Source of the DNA: Allobosea lupini
Lineage (GTDB): Bacteria; Pseudomonadota; Alphaproteobacteria; Rhizobiales; Beijerinckiaceae
Assembly (NCBI RefSeq): GCF_900109525.1
Contig: NZ_FOAN01000004.1
Location: forward strand, 1-64,000
Direction of reading: 5' to 3'
Length of the DNA: 64,000 nt
Shown here: in pieces, positions 33,646 to 42,641 of the stretch
Position numbering within the stretch: the stretch's first letter is position 1
Layout of the letters: the number at the start of each line of letters is the position of its first letter
Notes under the pieces: generated by a model
Seen by the model: only the letters and a program-made list of their open reading frames with translations
Database searches by the model: none
Told to the model about the DNA's origin: nothing
Made by a program: the position numbers and the translations under genes

Positions 33646-34587
33646 TCACTTCAGGAACTGCTGGACGTTGTTCTTGTCCACCAGGACCGCGTCGGTGAAG
33701 AGATACGGGCCCGAAGTGATCGTCTCCTTCGGCTTCTTGTCGACGACGATCGCCTGGATCGCGTCGACCGCCTGCTTGCCCATCTCCTCGAACGGGATCG
33801 AGACGGTGGCGGTGAAGGTCGAGGCCGGGTCGGCGATGCGGGCATAGGTCTCCTTGCCGCCATCGACCGAGACCAGCGGGATCTGGCCCTTCTTGATCCC
33901 TTGAGCCTGCAGCAGGTCGTCGATGATGTAGGCCTGGCCGTCGAACGAGGCCCAGATGCCGTTGATCTTGCCCTGGTTCTGCAGCAGCAGCGCCTGCATG
34001 CCGGCGCGGACATCGTCGCGCCAGCTCTGGGTGCGGGCCATCGAGAACTTGCCGAGCTCCTTCACTGCCTGGTTCTCGGAAAGCACAACGTCGAGCAGCT
34101 TGCCGCGGATACGCGAGGCGACGTTGAGGTCGAAGCGGGCGGTGACGATGTTGCCCTGGTAGCCGAGCTGGCCGAGCAGATAGAGCGCGGCCTCGGCACC
34201 GACCTTGTACTCGTTGGTCTGGATATCGAAAAGCGCATGCGGGCTTGAACCCGACTGCACTGTGATGACGGGGATCTTGGCGTCCTTGGCCGCCTTGAAC
34301 TGGGCGTCGGCCTCGACCGGCTTGCCCATGGCGATGATGATCGCATCGACCTTCTTGGCGATCAGCGCGTCGAACTGCTCGGCATGCTTGGGCAGCGCCC
34401 CTTCCGAGTTCAGCAGCGTGACGTTCCAGCCCTTGGCCTTGGCTGCCGCGGCGGCGGCATTGGCGACGCGGGCATGCGTCTCCGACGAGAACTGGAAGCC
34501 GATCACGCCGAGCTCGAAGGCCCCAGCCCCCTGAACCATCGCGACGACGGCGGCCGCCGCCAGCAGAACCTTCCTCAAACCGACCAT
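33646..34587 (-). CDS. Sugar ABC transporter substrate-binding protein (ribose/LacI-like)
   Basis: A 313-residue periplasmic binding protein of the RbsB/FrcB class with a signal peptide ending at about residue 23 (GAGA-F). Typical segments are DAIIIAMGKPVEAD and PVITVQSG, with a late SVDGGKETYARI hinge region. It is the receptor for the importer formed with the permease at 34621 and ATPase at 32700. Confidence 0.9.
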   Translation of the reverse strand: MVGLRKVLLAAAAVVAMVQGAGAFELGVIGFQFSSETHARVANAAAAAAKAKGWNVTLLNSEGALPKHAEQFDALIAKKVDAIIIAMGKPVEADAQFKAAKDAKIPVITVQSGSSPHALFDIQTNEYKVGAEAALYLLGQLGYQGNIVTARFDLNVASRIRGKLLDVVLSENQAVKELGKFSMARTQSWRDDVRAGMQALLLQNQGKINGIWASFDGQAYIIDDLLQAQGIKKGQIPLVSVDGGKETYARIADPASTFTATVSIPFEEMGKQAVDAIQAIVVDKKPKETITSGPYLFTDAVLVDKNNVQQFLK

Positions 34588-34620
34588 GACGACCTCTCCC
34601 CTCGTTGTCGTTGTGAACTG

Positions 34621-35562
34621 TCAGACCTTGAACGCCGCCTTCTTCAACGCGCTGGCCGAGAAGGCGACCGAACCGATGATGATGACGCCGAGAACGATGT
34701 CCTGAACGTAATAGGCTGCGCCCATCAGCACCAAGCCGTTGCCGAGCACCTTCAGCACCAGAGCGGCGAAGACCGTGCCGGGAATGTTCGGCTTGCCGGG
34801 CTCGAACATGGTCATCCCCAGCAGCACGGCGGCGATGGCATAGAGCAGGTAGTCGCCCGCCATGTTCGGCGCGGCGGAGGACAGGTTTGCGGCGAGCAGC
34901 ACCGCGGTGATTCCGGCGCAGAGCCCGGTCAGCAGCAGGCCGATGCGCTTCATCCTGCTGGTGGCGATGCCGGAAAGCCGGGCCGCCTCGTCAGCCTCGC
35001 CGGTCGCGACCATATGGGCGCCGGTGCGGGTCCATTTGATCAGGCCATAGGTCAGGAGCGTGACCGCGGTGAGCCAGAGCACGAGATTGGGGATGCCGAA
35101 GCTGTAGCCGCGCGCCAGCCCGGTAAAGCCGGTCGGCCAGCGCCCGACGAAGGCGACGCCCTGCGTGATCATGAAGGCGAAGCCCTTGGCGATCGCCGCG
35201 ATGCCGAGCGTCATGATCAGCGAGGGCACGCGCAGCACCGTGACGCCATAGCCATTGGCCGCGCCGCAGAGGAGCCCGACCAGCAGCCCCGCTGTGACGG
35301 CGAGCGCGGGATGCTGCTGTCCCTGGATGAGCCAGCCGGTGACGACGGCGGACAGGCTCGCGACCTCGGCGATCGAGAGGTCGAGTTCGGAGACGATCAG
35401 GGCGAGCGTGAAGCCGAGCGCCAGGATGGCGAGGAAGCTCGTATCCTTCAGCACGTTGATGACGTTCATCGTCGTCGCGAAGTTCGGCGCGAAGGCGACG
35501 AAGAAGACGATCAGGACGAGGCCGGCGAGCGCGGTGCCGTAGCGGCCGATGATCTCGCGCAT
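34621..35562 (-). CDS. Sugar ABC transporter permease (RbsC/FrcC-like)
   Basis: A 313-residue permease of the branched-chain/ribose superfamily with about eight to ten hydrophobic segments. Family motifs include LALGFTLALIVSELDLSI and the cytoplasmic GEADEAARLSGI loop. The SDR gene ends two bases upstream and the binding-protein gene begins 33 bases downstream. Confidence 0.9.
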   Translation of the reverse strand: MREIIGRYGTALAGLVLIVFFVAFAPNFATTMNVINVLKDTSFLAILALGFTLALIVSELDLSIAEVASLSAVVTGWLIQGQQHPALAVTAGLLVGLLCGAANGYGVTVLRVPSLIMTLGIAAIAKGFAFMITQGVAFVGRWPTGFTGLARGYSFGIPNLVLWLTAVTLLTYGLIKWTRTGAHMVATGEADEAARLSGIATSRMKRIGLLLTGLCAGITAVLLAANLSSAAPNMAGDYLLYAIAAVLLGMTMFEPGKPNIPGTVFAALVLKVLGNGLVLMGAAYYVQDIVLGVIIIGSVAFSASALKKAAFKV

Positions 35563-35564
35563 CG

Positions 35565-36344
35565 TCAGGCGTTTCCCTTGGCGATCGCCGAGATCGGCGA
35601 GAGGATCTCGATGCCGCCGGTGACCGGGATCAGCGCGCCGGTGACGAAGGCCGCCGCCGGCGAAAGCAGGAAGGCGATGACGCCCGCGACATCCTCGGGA
35701 CGGCCGAGCCGCCCGAGCGGGGTACGCTGCGAGGCTCCTTCGACCAGCGCATTGAACTGACTGGCGAAGCCGCCGCGCACCATCGGCGTGTCGATGATCC
35801 CCGGCGCGACCGCGTTGACGCGGATGGCATGGCGGCCGAGCTGCTGGGCCATGCCGTAGGTCAGCGTCGCCACGCCACCCTTGGCCGAGCCATAGGCAAG
35901 GTTCGCCCCGCCATTGCTATGCGCGATCGACGAGATGTGGACGATCGCCCCGCCCTCGCCCTGCTCGATCATGCGCCGGGCGGCAGCCTTGGAGACGCGG
36001 AAGACGGCCGACAGGTTGATGTCGACGAGCTTGTCCCATTCCTCGTCCTCCATCTCGACCAGTGGCACCGGCCGCGAGGCGCCGGCGCCGGTCACGAGAT
36101 TGTCGAGGCGGCCGAAGCGCTCCACGGCCAGCTCGACCAGCGCACCGGCGAGATCACGGTCCCGGACATCGCCGGTCATCGCGGCGACGTCGGCGCCTTC
36201 GGCCTGCAAGCGATCGGCGAGCTCGACCAGCGGGTCGGCCTCCAGCCCCGACAGGACGAGCCTATGCCCGGGAGCCAGCGTCATTGCGAGCGCACCGCCA
36301 ATGCCGCCGGAGGCGCCGGTGATCAGGGTGACGGGCTTGGGCAT
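35565..36344 (-). CDS. Short-chain dehydrogenase/reductase
   Basis: A 259-residue SDR with the nucleotide motif TGASGGIG (about residues 9-16) and catalytic Ser, Tyr, Lys in HISSIAHS and LAYGSAKG. The usual NNAG is TGAG here, a minor variant. I start at the ATG at 36344; the open frame extends far upstream only as antisense of the kinase gene. It probably oxidises a sugar or polyol imported by the adjacent transporter. Confidence 0.83.
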   Translation of the reverse strand: MPKPVTLITGASGGIGGALAMTLAPGHRLVLSGLEADPLVELADRLQAEGADVAAMTGDVRDRDLAGALVELAVERFGRLDNLVTGAGASRPVPLVEMEDEEWDKLVDINLSAVFRVSKAAARRMIEQGEGGAIVHISSIAHSNGGANLAYGSAKGGVATLTYGMAQQLGRHAIRVNAVAPGIIDTPMVRGGFASQFNALVEGASQRTPLGRLGRPEDVAGVIAFLLSPAAAFVTGALIPVTGGIEILSPISAIAKGNA

Positions 36345-36465
36345 CAGCCGGCCTTGTCGACGACCGGGAAGAGACGAAACGCGACGGCGCGGCAGGAACG
36401 CGGCATGGACCTCTCTCGGGAGATTTGTTCCATCTGGGTAAGGCGCAAGCGCCCCAGCCGCAACG

Positions 36466-38010
36466 TCAATCGGCGTGCAGGTCTGCGGCCGCAGACGCAT
36501 GGCGCGCGAGACCAGCGAGCGGCTCACCATCCTGCGCAGCAACGACGAGATCGCGGGAGATCGGCGCCAGCGCCATCTCGGCCCGGCGGAACAAGGCGAA
36601 AAGCGCATCATAGGCCGGCTTGCGAGCGGGATCGGGCTCGAAGCGGCGGGCGACCGTGACGAGCGCCTGCTGGGCTTCAGCAAGCGAGCCGAAACGGCCG
36701 AGCCCCGCGAAGGCGATGATCGCTGCGCCGAGCAGACCGGGTTCCTTCGAGGCTGCCACGACGACCGGGCGACCGCAGAGGTCGGCCTTGATCTGGCTCC
36801 AGACCGGATTGGCGGCGGCCCCACCGCCGAAACGGATTTCGCTCGCAGCGCTGCCGAGCGCGGCTTCGGCCCGTTCCAGCACGATCCGGTTGAGGCAGGC
36901 GACGCCCTCCAGCACCGCGAAGGCCAGGTCGGTCGGTCCATGCCGGCGATTCAAGCCGACGAGCGCGCCACGCAAGGACGGGTCCCAATAGGGCACGCGC
37001 TCGCCCTGGAGATAGGGCAGAAAGAGCAGCGGCTGCGGCTGGCGCGACCCTGAGAGCAGCGCGTCGATCTCCTGTCCGACGGCTGCGCCATCGCGGCCGA
37101 GCAGCGCCAGCAGCCAGGAGACGGTATCGGCGCCGGTCTGGCTGGGGCCGCCGAGCTGGAACAGCCCGCGCCAGTCGACGGTGAGGAGGCCTTCCGCCCG
37201 TGCCGGTTTGCGGCCGACCACCCCGAGCACCTCGGTGGTGCCGGAGATGTTGTAGGCGAAGCCGTCGCGCATGGCGCCGAGGCCGACCACCGCCGCCCAG
37301 GTGTCGTTCGAGGCGCAGAACACCGGCTTGCCGGCGAGACGATCGAGCGGCGCGGGCAGGCCGTGCTGGACCGGGCCGACCTGCTCCCAGGGCTCCAGCA
37401 TCGCCGGCAGGATCGCAGCCGGGATGCCCACAGCCGCCAGGAGATGGCTGCCTTCATGCCAAGCTGCCGCGGCCAGCAATCGCGCCATCGAGACGGGGTC
37501 GCTCGCCTGCCGGCCGGTCAGGCGGAAGTTCAGGTAGTCCTTCGGCTCGAGCAGGCAGGCGAGTTTGCCAAAAACCTCCGGCTCCTGCTCGCGCAGCCAG
37601 GCGAGGCGCGCCAGCGGATGGAACGCGTTGACCCCGGCGCTCTCCGGATGGGCTGCGTCGAGCGCCTCACGCAAGCGCCCCGCAAGCGCGTCGGAGCGCG
37701 TATCCTTCCAGGTCATCGCCGGGCGCAGCGACCGGCCGTCCTTGTCGAGAAAGATCTGCGTACGGGTGACCCCGCAGATTGCGACGGCGCCGATCGCCTC
37801 GAAAAGCGCCGGCGCTTCGGCCGCCAATGCGATGCAGGCTTCTACGAGAAGTTTCCACCAGGCTTCGGCGTCGATTTCCGAGGCGCCTGAGAGATCATCG
37901 CGGCTCGCCGGCCCGGCAATGGCGTGCTGGGCGCGGATCGCGCCGGTGTCATCGACGAGGGCGGCGCGGAAGGAGGTGCCGCCGAGATCGCAGGCGAGGA
38001 CGATGCTCAT
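36466..38010 (-). CDS. FGGY-family carbohydrate kinase
   Basis: A 514-residue sugar kinase. The N-terminal phosphate-binding motif CDLGGTSFRAALVDD is at residues 7-21, ATPase-fold motifs NISGTTEVLG and RFGGGAAANPVWSQ lie in the second domain. It phosphorylates a sugar, sugar acid or polyol; xylulokinase or gluconate-kinase types are both possible. The gaps to the SDR gene (121 bases) and the FAD gene (31 bases) are short. It is the likely partner of the ribose-type importer. Confidence 0.87.
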   Translation of the reverse strand: MSIVLACDLGGTSFRAALVDDTGAIRAQHAIAGPASRDDLSGASEIDAEAWWKLLVEACIALAAEAPALFEAIGAVAICGVTRTQIFLDKDGRSLRPAMTWKDTRSDALAGRLREALDAAHPESAGVNAFHPLARLAWLREQEPEVFGKLACLLEPKDYLNFRLTGRQASDPVSMARLLAAAAWHEGSHLLAAVGIPAAILPAMLEPWEQVGPVQHGLPAPLDRLAGKPVFCASNDTWAAVVGLGAMRDGFAYNISGTTEVLGVVGRKPARAEGLLTVDWRGLFQLGGPSQTGADTVSWLLALLGRDGAAVGQEIDALLSGSRQPQPLLFLPYLQGERVPYWDPSLRGALVGLNRRHGPTDLAFAVLEGVACLNRIVLERAEAALGSAASEIRFGGGAAANPVWSQIKADLCGRPVVVAASKEPGLLGAAIIAFAGLGRFGSLAEAQQALVTVARRFEPDPARKPAYDALFALFRRAEMALAPISRDLVVAAQDGEPLAGLARHASAAADLHAD

Positions 38011-38041
38011 GTCCCCGCCCTGCGTCAGTAACCAGCGCAGG

Positions 38042-39343
38042 TCAAGCGGCGCGGTCCTTCATGCCGCCATCGGTCAGGCGATACCAGGCGATGATGGCGG
38101 AGACGTAGAGTTCGTTCAGCGCGTGCAGTGGCAGCGGCGTGATCGGCACGACCGGGAACGGCAGGCTCGCTTTGTCGCCGGTCGAGAGATAGAGCGCCAT
38201 CGCCCGGCCCATCGCCGTCTGCAGGCCGACGCCCCGGCCCATGCAGCCGATGTCGACGAGCAGGCCGGGCTCCGGCTCGTGCAGATGCGGCAGGAAATCG
38301 CGGGTCAGCGCGACGCGGCCGCACCAGCGATAGTCGAAGCTTAGGCCCTTGGCCTGCGGGTACATCTTGCCGATGACACGCTCCAGATGAGACCAGTCGG
38401 CGGCGTCCCGCGGCTCGCGGAAGGGGCCGCGCCCGCCCATCAGCAGGCGATTGGTGTGGTCCTTGCGGAAATAGAGCAGGAGTTGGCGGGTGTCGGAGGT
38501 GACCTGCCCCCCCGGCAGGATCGTGCCGGCGATATTGTCGGAGAGCGGCTCGGTCGCGACGATGAAGGAGTTCGGCCGGATCACCGTCTGGCGCAGCTTT
38601 GGGATCAGGTCGCCGGTATAGCCGTTGGTCGCGATCACCACGCGCGGCGCAGTGACGCTGGCGCCCTGCGCGGTGCGCACGACCCAGTTGCCGCCATTGC
38701 GGCGCAAGTCGGTCACCGGGCTCTGGCCATGGATCGCGGCCCCCGCCTTCTGCGCCGCACGGGCGAGGCCGCGGGCATAGGCGAGCGGCTGGACGCCGCC
38801 GCCGCGCGGGTCGAGCCAGCCGCCGAGATAGCGGTCCGTACCGATCAGGCGGCCGACCGCATCGGCGTCGAGGAAGCGGGCGGCGATGCCGCGCATCGCC
38901 CATTCGTCGGCCCGGCGCTTCACCGTCTCGACCATGGCCGGCGTATGCGCGCCCTGGATCCAGCCGGCGCGGCGATGCGGCACCTCCATGCCGTGCTTCT
39001 CGATCAGCCCGAAGACGAGATCGGCGGTCGAGCCGACGAAGGAGACCAGGGCCGCGCCCGCTTCGGTCCCATATTTCGAGACGATCTCGCTGGGGTCGTA
39101 TTTGATGCCGGGGATGACCTGGCCGCCGTTGCGGCCAGACGCGCCCCAGCCCGGCTCGCGCGCCTCCAGCACGACGACGGAGACGCCGGCTTCGGCGAGA
39201 TGCAGCGCGGTCGAGAGGCCGGCATAGCCGGCGCCGACGATGCAGACATCGGCGCGGGCATCGCTCGCGAGCGGCGGCGTCTGCGGCGCTACCGGAGCCG
39301 TCGCATGCCAGAGCGAAGGCTGCAGCGGAAAAGGCTCGGCCAT
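38042..39343 (-). CDS. FAD-dependent amine/amino-acid oxidoreductase (DadA/PuuB-like)
   Basis: A 433-residue DAO-family flavoprotein. The FAD-binding motif VCIVGAGYAGLSTALHLAEAG is at residues 33-53. The region SGRNGGQVIPG near residue 72 and the C-terminal DIGCMGRGVGLQTAMG are typical of gamma-glutamylputrescine oxidase or D-amino-acid dehydrogenase relatives. It lies between an amino-acid ABC ATPase gene and the kinase gene. With a PuuR-like HTH-cupin regulator nearby, an amine or amino acid is the expected substrate. Confidence 0.83.
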   Translation of the reverse strand: MAEPFPLQPSLWHATAPVAPQTPPLASDARADVCIVGAGYAGLSTALHLAEAGVSVVVLEAREPGWGASGRNGGQVIPGIKYDPSEIVSKYGTEAGAALVSFVGSTADLVFGLIEKHGMEVPHRRAGWIQGAHTPAMVETVKRRADEWAMRGIAARFLDADAVGRLIGTDRYLGGWLDPRGGGVQPLAYARGLARAAQKAGAAIHGQSPVTDLRRNGGNWVVRTAQGASVTAPRVVIATNGYTGDLIPKLRQTVIRPNSFIVATEPLSDNIAGTILPGGQVTSDTRQLLLYFRKDHTNRLLMGGRGPFREPRDAADWSHLERVIGKMYPQAKGLSFDYRWCGRVALTRDFLPHLHEPEPGLLVDIGCMGRGVGLQTAMGRAMALYLSTGDKASLPFPVVPITPLPLHALNELYVSAIIAWYRLTDGGMKDRAA

Positions 39344-39354
39344 CTCGATATCTC

Positions 39355-40086
39355 CTAGATCGGCTTGAGCACGCGGCGCAAAAAATCCTGCGTGCGCGGA
39401 TTGCGTGGCGCGCTCAGCACCTCGCGGGCTGCGCCTTCCTCGACGATGACGCCGCCATCGAGGAAGAGGACGCGATCGGCGACTTCGCGGGCAAAACCCA
39501 TCTCGTGGGTGACGACCAGCATGGTCATGCCCTCCTCGGCGAGGCTCTTCATCACGCCAAGGACCTCGCCGACCAGTTCGGGATCGAGCGCCGAGGTCGG
39601 CTCGTCGAACAGGATCGCCTTGGGCTGCATGGCGAGCGCCCGGGCGATGGCGACACGCTGCATCTGGCCGCCCGAAAGCTGGGCTGGATACGCCTCGAAC
39701 TTGTCGGCGAGACCGACGCGGGCGAGCAGATCGCGGCCGCGCGCCAGCGCCTGCGCCGCCGGCTCCTTCTTCACATGGATCGGACCCTCGACGACGTTCT
39801 CGAGCGCGGTCCGGTGCGGGAACAGGTTGAAGCGCTGGAACACCATCGCCATGGCGGTGCGGATGCCGACGATCGAGCGATCGGCGCGGTCGACCTTGGC
39901 ACCATCGACCGTGATCGCGCCGCCGTCATAGGATTCGAGCCCATTGATGCAGCGCAGGATCGTCGACTTGCCAGAGCCGGAGGGGCCGATCAGGCAGACG
40001 ACCTCGCCACGCTGGACGCTGCCGGTGATGCCTTTCAGCACCTGATGGGAGCCAAAGCTCTTGGTGACGCCGGAGAGCTCGATCAT
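39355..40086 (-). CDS. Polar amino-acid ABC transporter ATP-binding protein (GlnQ-like)
   Basis: A 243-residue ATPase: Walker [10 protein letters not shown] (about residues 32-40), Q-loop [10 protein letters not shown], signature LSGGQMQR, Walker [13 protein letters not shown], switch His in VTHEMGFA. It belongs to the PAAT family. Its ATG overlaps the stop of the permease gene by four bases. Confidence 0.92.
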   Translation of the reverse strand: MIELSGVTKSFGSHQVLKGITGSVQRGEVVCLIGPSGSGKSTILRCINGLESYDGGAITVDGAKVDRADRSIVGIRTAMAMVFQRFNLFPHRTALENVVEGPIHVKKEPAAQALARGRDLLARVGLADKFEAYPAQLSGGQMQRVAIARALAMQPKAILFDEPTSALDPELVGEVLGVMKSLAEEGMTMLVVTHEMGFAREVADRVLFLDGGVIVEEGAAREVLSAPRNPRTQDFLRRVLKPI

Positions 40087-40745
40087 CGCCTGGCTCCCTT
40101 GCCGAAGCGGCGTTCGAGCCAGCCGACGAAAGCGATCAGCGGCAGGCTCATCGACAGATAGAGCAGCGCCACCAGCGTGTAGACCGTCATGTTCTTGAAG
40201 GTCGAGGACGCCAGCAGCGACCCTTGCAAGGTCAGCTCCGCGACGGTGATGGTCGAGGCCTGCGAGGAATCCTTCAGCATCATGATCATGATGTTGCCAT
40301 AGGGCGGCAGCACGACCTTGACCGCCTGGGGCAGGATCACCCGGCGCATCATCAGGAGCCAGCCCATGCCGATCGACTGCGCCGCCTCGACCTGGCCGTG
40401 GTCGATCGCCTCGATGCCGGCACGGAAGTTCTCGGCCTGATAGGCGGAATAGGCGATGCCGAGGCCCAGGATCGCCGCCTGCAGCGCGCTCAGCGCGAGG
40501 CCGAACTCCGGGAAGACGAAGTAGATGTAGAAGAGCTGCACCAGGATCGGGATGCCGCGCAGCGTGTTGACGACGAGCTTGGCGACCAGCACCAGCGGCG
40601 CCACGCCCGAGACGCGCATCAGGGCCCAGACCAGGCCGAGCACGGTCGATAGCGCCAGCGAGCCGAGCGTCACGAGGACAGTGAACTTCAGTCCCTGCAG
40701 CAGCAGCGGCAGGAACTGGGCGGCATCGCGCAGGAAGGATTGCAT
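40083..40745 (-). CDS. Polar amino-acid ABC transporter permease
   Basis: A 220-residue permease of the HisM/GlnP type with five membrane segments and the conserved loop [22 protein letters not shown] (about residues 120-141). The start is the ATG at 40745. Only one permease gene is present, so it probably works as a homodimer. Confidence 0.9.
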   Translation of the reverse strand: MQSFLRDAAQFLPLLLQGLKFTVLVTLGSLALSTVLGLVWALMRVSGVAPLVLVAKLVVNTLRGIPILVQLFYIYFVFPEFGLALSALQAAILGLGIAYSAYQAENFRAGIEAIDHGQVEAAQSIGMGWLLMMRRVILPQAVKVVLPPYGNIMIMMLKDSSQASTITVAELTLQGSLLASSTFKNMTVYTLVALLYLSMSLPLIAFVGWLERRFGKGARR

Positions 40746-40839
40746 CACAAGGTCAGCTTCGACGGGGTGGTCGCGAAGACGCTGCAGGCTTCGCTCCGCC
40801 GCCTGGCGGCGGGGCGAAGCCAGAGCGCCGCGGGAAGGC

Positions 40840-41595
40840 TTATTCCAGGCCCCACTTCGCCAGGATCTTGTCGAGCGTGCCGTCCGCCTTGACCTTGGCG
40901 AGGCCAGCATTGACCTTCTTCAGCAACTCGCCGTCGCTCTTGCGCACACCGATGCCGACCGAGCCGGTTATGATCGGCTTGTAGGACTTGACGAGCCGGA
41001 CGTTCGGGAACTGCCCCTGCTTCAGCGTGTAGGCCATGATCGGCGCGTCGGCGAAAGCGGCCTGGACGCGGCCGGCATTGACGTCGGCGAGGATGTCCGG
41101 CGAGGTCTTGTAGAGCTTCACCTCGGGGAACAGGCCGGTCTTCTGCAGCGCATCGACATAGGCCGTGCCGATCTGGGCGCCGACCGTGTAGCCCTTCATG
41201 TCGGCGAGCTCGACATAGTCCTTTTTGTCCGAAGCCGGGACCAACAGACCCTCGCCATACGTATAGATCGGGTCGGAGAAGTCGATCACCTCCTTGCGGG
41301 CCGGGGTGATGTACATCGCCGCCGAGATCAGATCGATCTTGTTCGCGGTGAGCGAGGCGACCAGCGTCGAGAACTGCATGCCCTCGACCTCGACCTTCAA
41401 GTCCGAAGCAGCGGCGATCGCCTTGACCAGGTCGACCATCACGCCTTCGATCGTGTTGGTCTTGGTGTCGAGAAAGGTGAACGGCATGCCGGTCGGCGTC
41501 GAGCCGACCTTGAGGACGGACTGGGCGGCGGCCGGCGAAACGGCCGCAGCGGCAGCGCCTCCAGCCAACAGGGTCAGGAAGGTCCGGCGTTCCAT
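40840..41595 (-). CDS. Amino-acid ABC transporter substrate-binding protein (family 3)
   Basis: A 251-residue periplasmic binding protein. The signal peptide has an RR pair and a long alanine stretch (ERRTFLTLLAGGAAAAAVSPAAAQ), so Tat export is possible. The body shows the family-3 pattern, for example MQFSTLVASLTANKIDLI and DFSDPIYTYGEG. It is the first gene of the minus-strand run and lies next to the operator pair at 41646-41711. Confidence 0.9.
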   Translation of the reverse strand: MERRTFLTLLAGGAAAAAVSPAAAQSVLKVGSTPTGMPFTFLDTKTNTIEGVMVDLVKAIAAASDLKVEVEGMQFSTLVASLTANKIDLISAAMYITPARKEVIDFSDPIYTYGEGLLVPASDKKDYVELADMKGYTVGAQIGTAYVDALQKTGLFPEVKLYKTSPDILADVNAGRVQAAFADAPIMAYTLKQGQFPNVRLVKSYKPIITGSVGIGVRKSDGELLKKVNAGLAKVKADGTLDKILAKWGLE

Positions 41596-41645
41596 GGCAA
41601 TGTCCCCTCATTTGTCCGTACGCCCGGGCAGGCGCCGGCTCATAT

Positions 41646-41661
41646 TTTCATGAGTATGAAG
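41646..41661. promoter_or_regulatory. Operator copy 1 for the HTH-cupin regulator
   Basis: TTTCATGAGTATGAAG: a perfect TTCAT-n4-ATGAA dyad, 50 bases from a second copy. It lies 51 bases upstream of the amino-acid binding-protein ATG, where it can control the minus-strand operon. Confidence 0.75.
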
Positions 41662-41695
41662 ATACGAGCATAGGACGATCTTGCCGGCAAGCGAT

Positions 41696-41711
41696 TTTCA
41701 TGCACATGAAA
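41696..41711. promoter_or_regulatory. Operator copy 2 for the HTH-cupin regulator
   Basis: TTTCATGCACATGAAA: a perfect TTTCAT-n4-ATGAAA dyad. It ends 20 bases before the regulator ATG, so it may be the autoregulatory site. Both copies share TTTCATGnnnATGAA. Confidence 0.75.
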
Positions 41712-41731
41712 TAAGCCGAGAAGGAATCGCG

Positions 41732-42319
41732 ATGAGCCTGCCTGCCGCCGACCTGCCGCATCTGCATGTCGACCGTGAGATCGGGGCGCGGCTGCGCCAG
41801 CTCCGGCGTGCGCGCCGGCTTTCGCTGGAAGAGCTTGCGAGCCGCACCGGACTGTCGATCGGCTTCCTCAGCCAGATCGAGCGCGGCCTGTCCTCGCCGA
41901 CGCTGCGCGTGCTCGCCGCCGTCGCCGACGCGCTCGGCACCGCAATCTCCGAGCTCTTCCCGACCGATCAGCGGCAGGCCGACCCGACGGCCACCATCGT
42001 GCGCCAGCCGGACCGCGGCGAACTGCAGCTCTGGCGCTCCGGCATCCGCAAGCAGTTGCTGACCCCGCAGGCGGAAGGCGCCAAGCTCAACCTCTTCATC
42101 GTCGAGATGGAGCCCGGCGCCAGCACCGGCGACGAGCACTACATTCATCACGGCGAGGAAGCCGGCCTCGTGCTGAGCGGCGCCATGCTGCTGAATGTCG
42201 AGAACGAGAGCTGGGTCATGCGCGAGGGCGACAGCTTCCGTTTCCTCTCCTCCCGGCCGCATCGCTTCGCCAACCAGCACGACGGCATCACCCGCGTGCT
42301 CTGGGTCAACTGCCTGTAG
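41732..42319 (+). CDS. HTH-cupin (XRE/PuuR-like) transcriptional regulator
   Basis: A 195-residue regulator. An XRE-type helix-turn-helix occupies residues about 16-70 (IGARLRQLRRARRLSLEELASRTGLS), and a cupin sensor domain residues about 110-190 (EPGASTGDEHYIHHGEEAGLVLSG). The start is the ATG at 41732, preceded by GAGAAGGA. The in-frame ATG at 41681 lies between the two operators and is unlikely. It is divergent from the amino-acid importer and FAD oxidoreductase genes, which are its probable targets. Confidence 0.87.
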   Translation: MSLPAADLPHLHVDREIGARLRQLRRARRLSLEELASRTGLSIGFLSQIERGLSSPTLRVLAAVADALGTAISELFPTDQRQADPTATIVRQPDRGELQLWRSGIRKQLLTPQAEGAKLNLFIVEMEPGASTGDEHYIHHGEEAGLVLSGAMLLNVENESWVMREGDSFRFLSSRPHRFANQHDGITRVLWVNCL

Positions 42320-42467
42320 CCGCATCACCATGCACAAAACGCATAACAACGCTCTTTCCCGGTAGCCCGATCTGCGTCTAAGCCAATACTGCCATGAACA
42401 AAGGCAGCTGGACAACGCTGCCTCCTCGGCACGATCAATCGCATGGGGAAACGCAAGGGAGGTCGGC

Positions 42468-42641
42468 ATGGCAGGGCAAGCCGCCAGCAGGACCGTCCTG
42501 TTCGGCACCGTATCCGGTCCGCAGCGGCGGACGACGTCCATGATCCAGATCAAGGCGCCGTTCGCATGCGCGCCGAATGATCCCGCGCTCATCCCTCGAC
42601 AATCAGCCGGCCTTCCCGCGCAAGAGGACAGATTGCCATGA
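42468..42641 (+). CDS. Small ORF (57 residues) coupled to the hydrolase gene
   Basis: Too short for a confident family call; I recognise nothing in it. AGGGAGG stands five bases before the ATG, one of the best ribosome sites in the window. The TGA overlaps the ATG of the hydrolase gene (ATGA at 42638-42641). The peptide begins MAGQAASRTVLFGT, has one cysteine, and has no membrane segment. It could be a leader that controls hydrolase translation, or a small protein in its own right. The 148 bases from 42320 to 42467 hold no other gene. Confidence 0.5.
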   Translation: MAGQAASRTVLFGTVSGPQRRTTSMIQIKAPFACAPNDPALIPRQSAGLPAQEDRLP

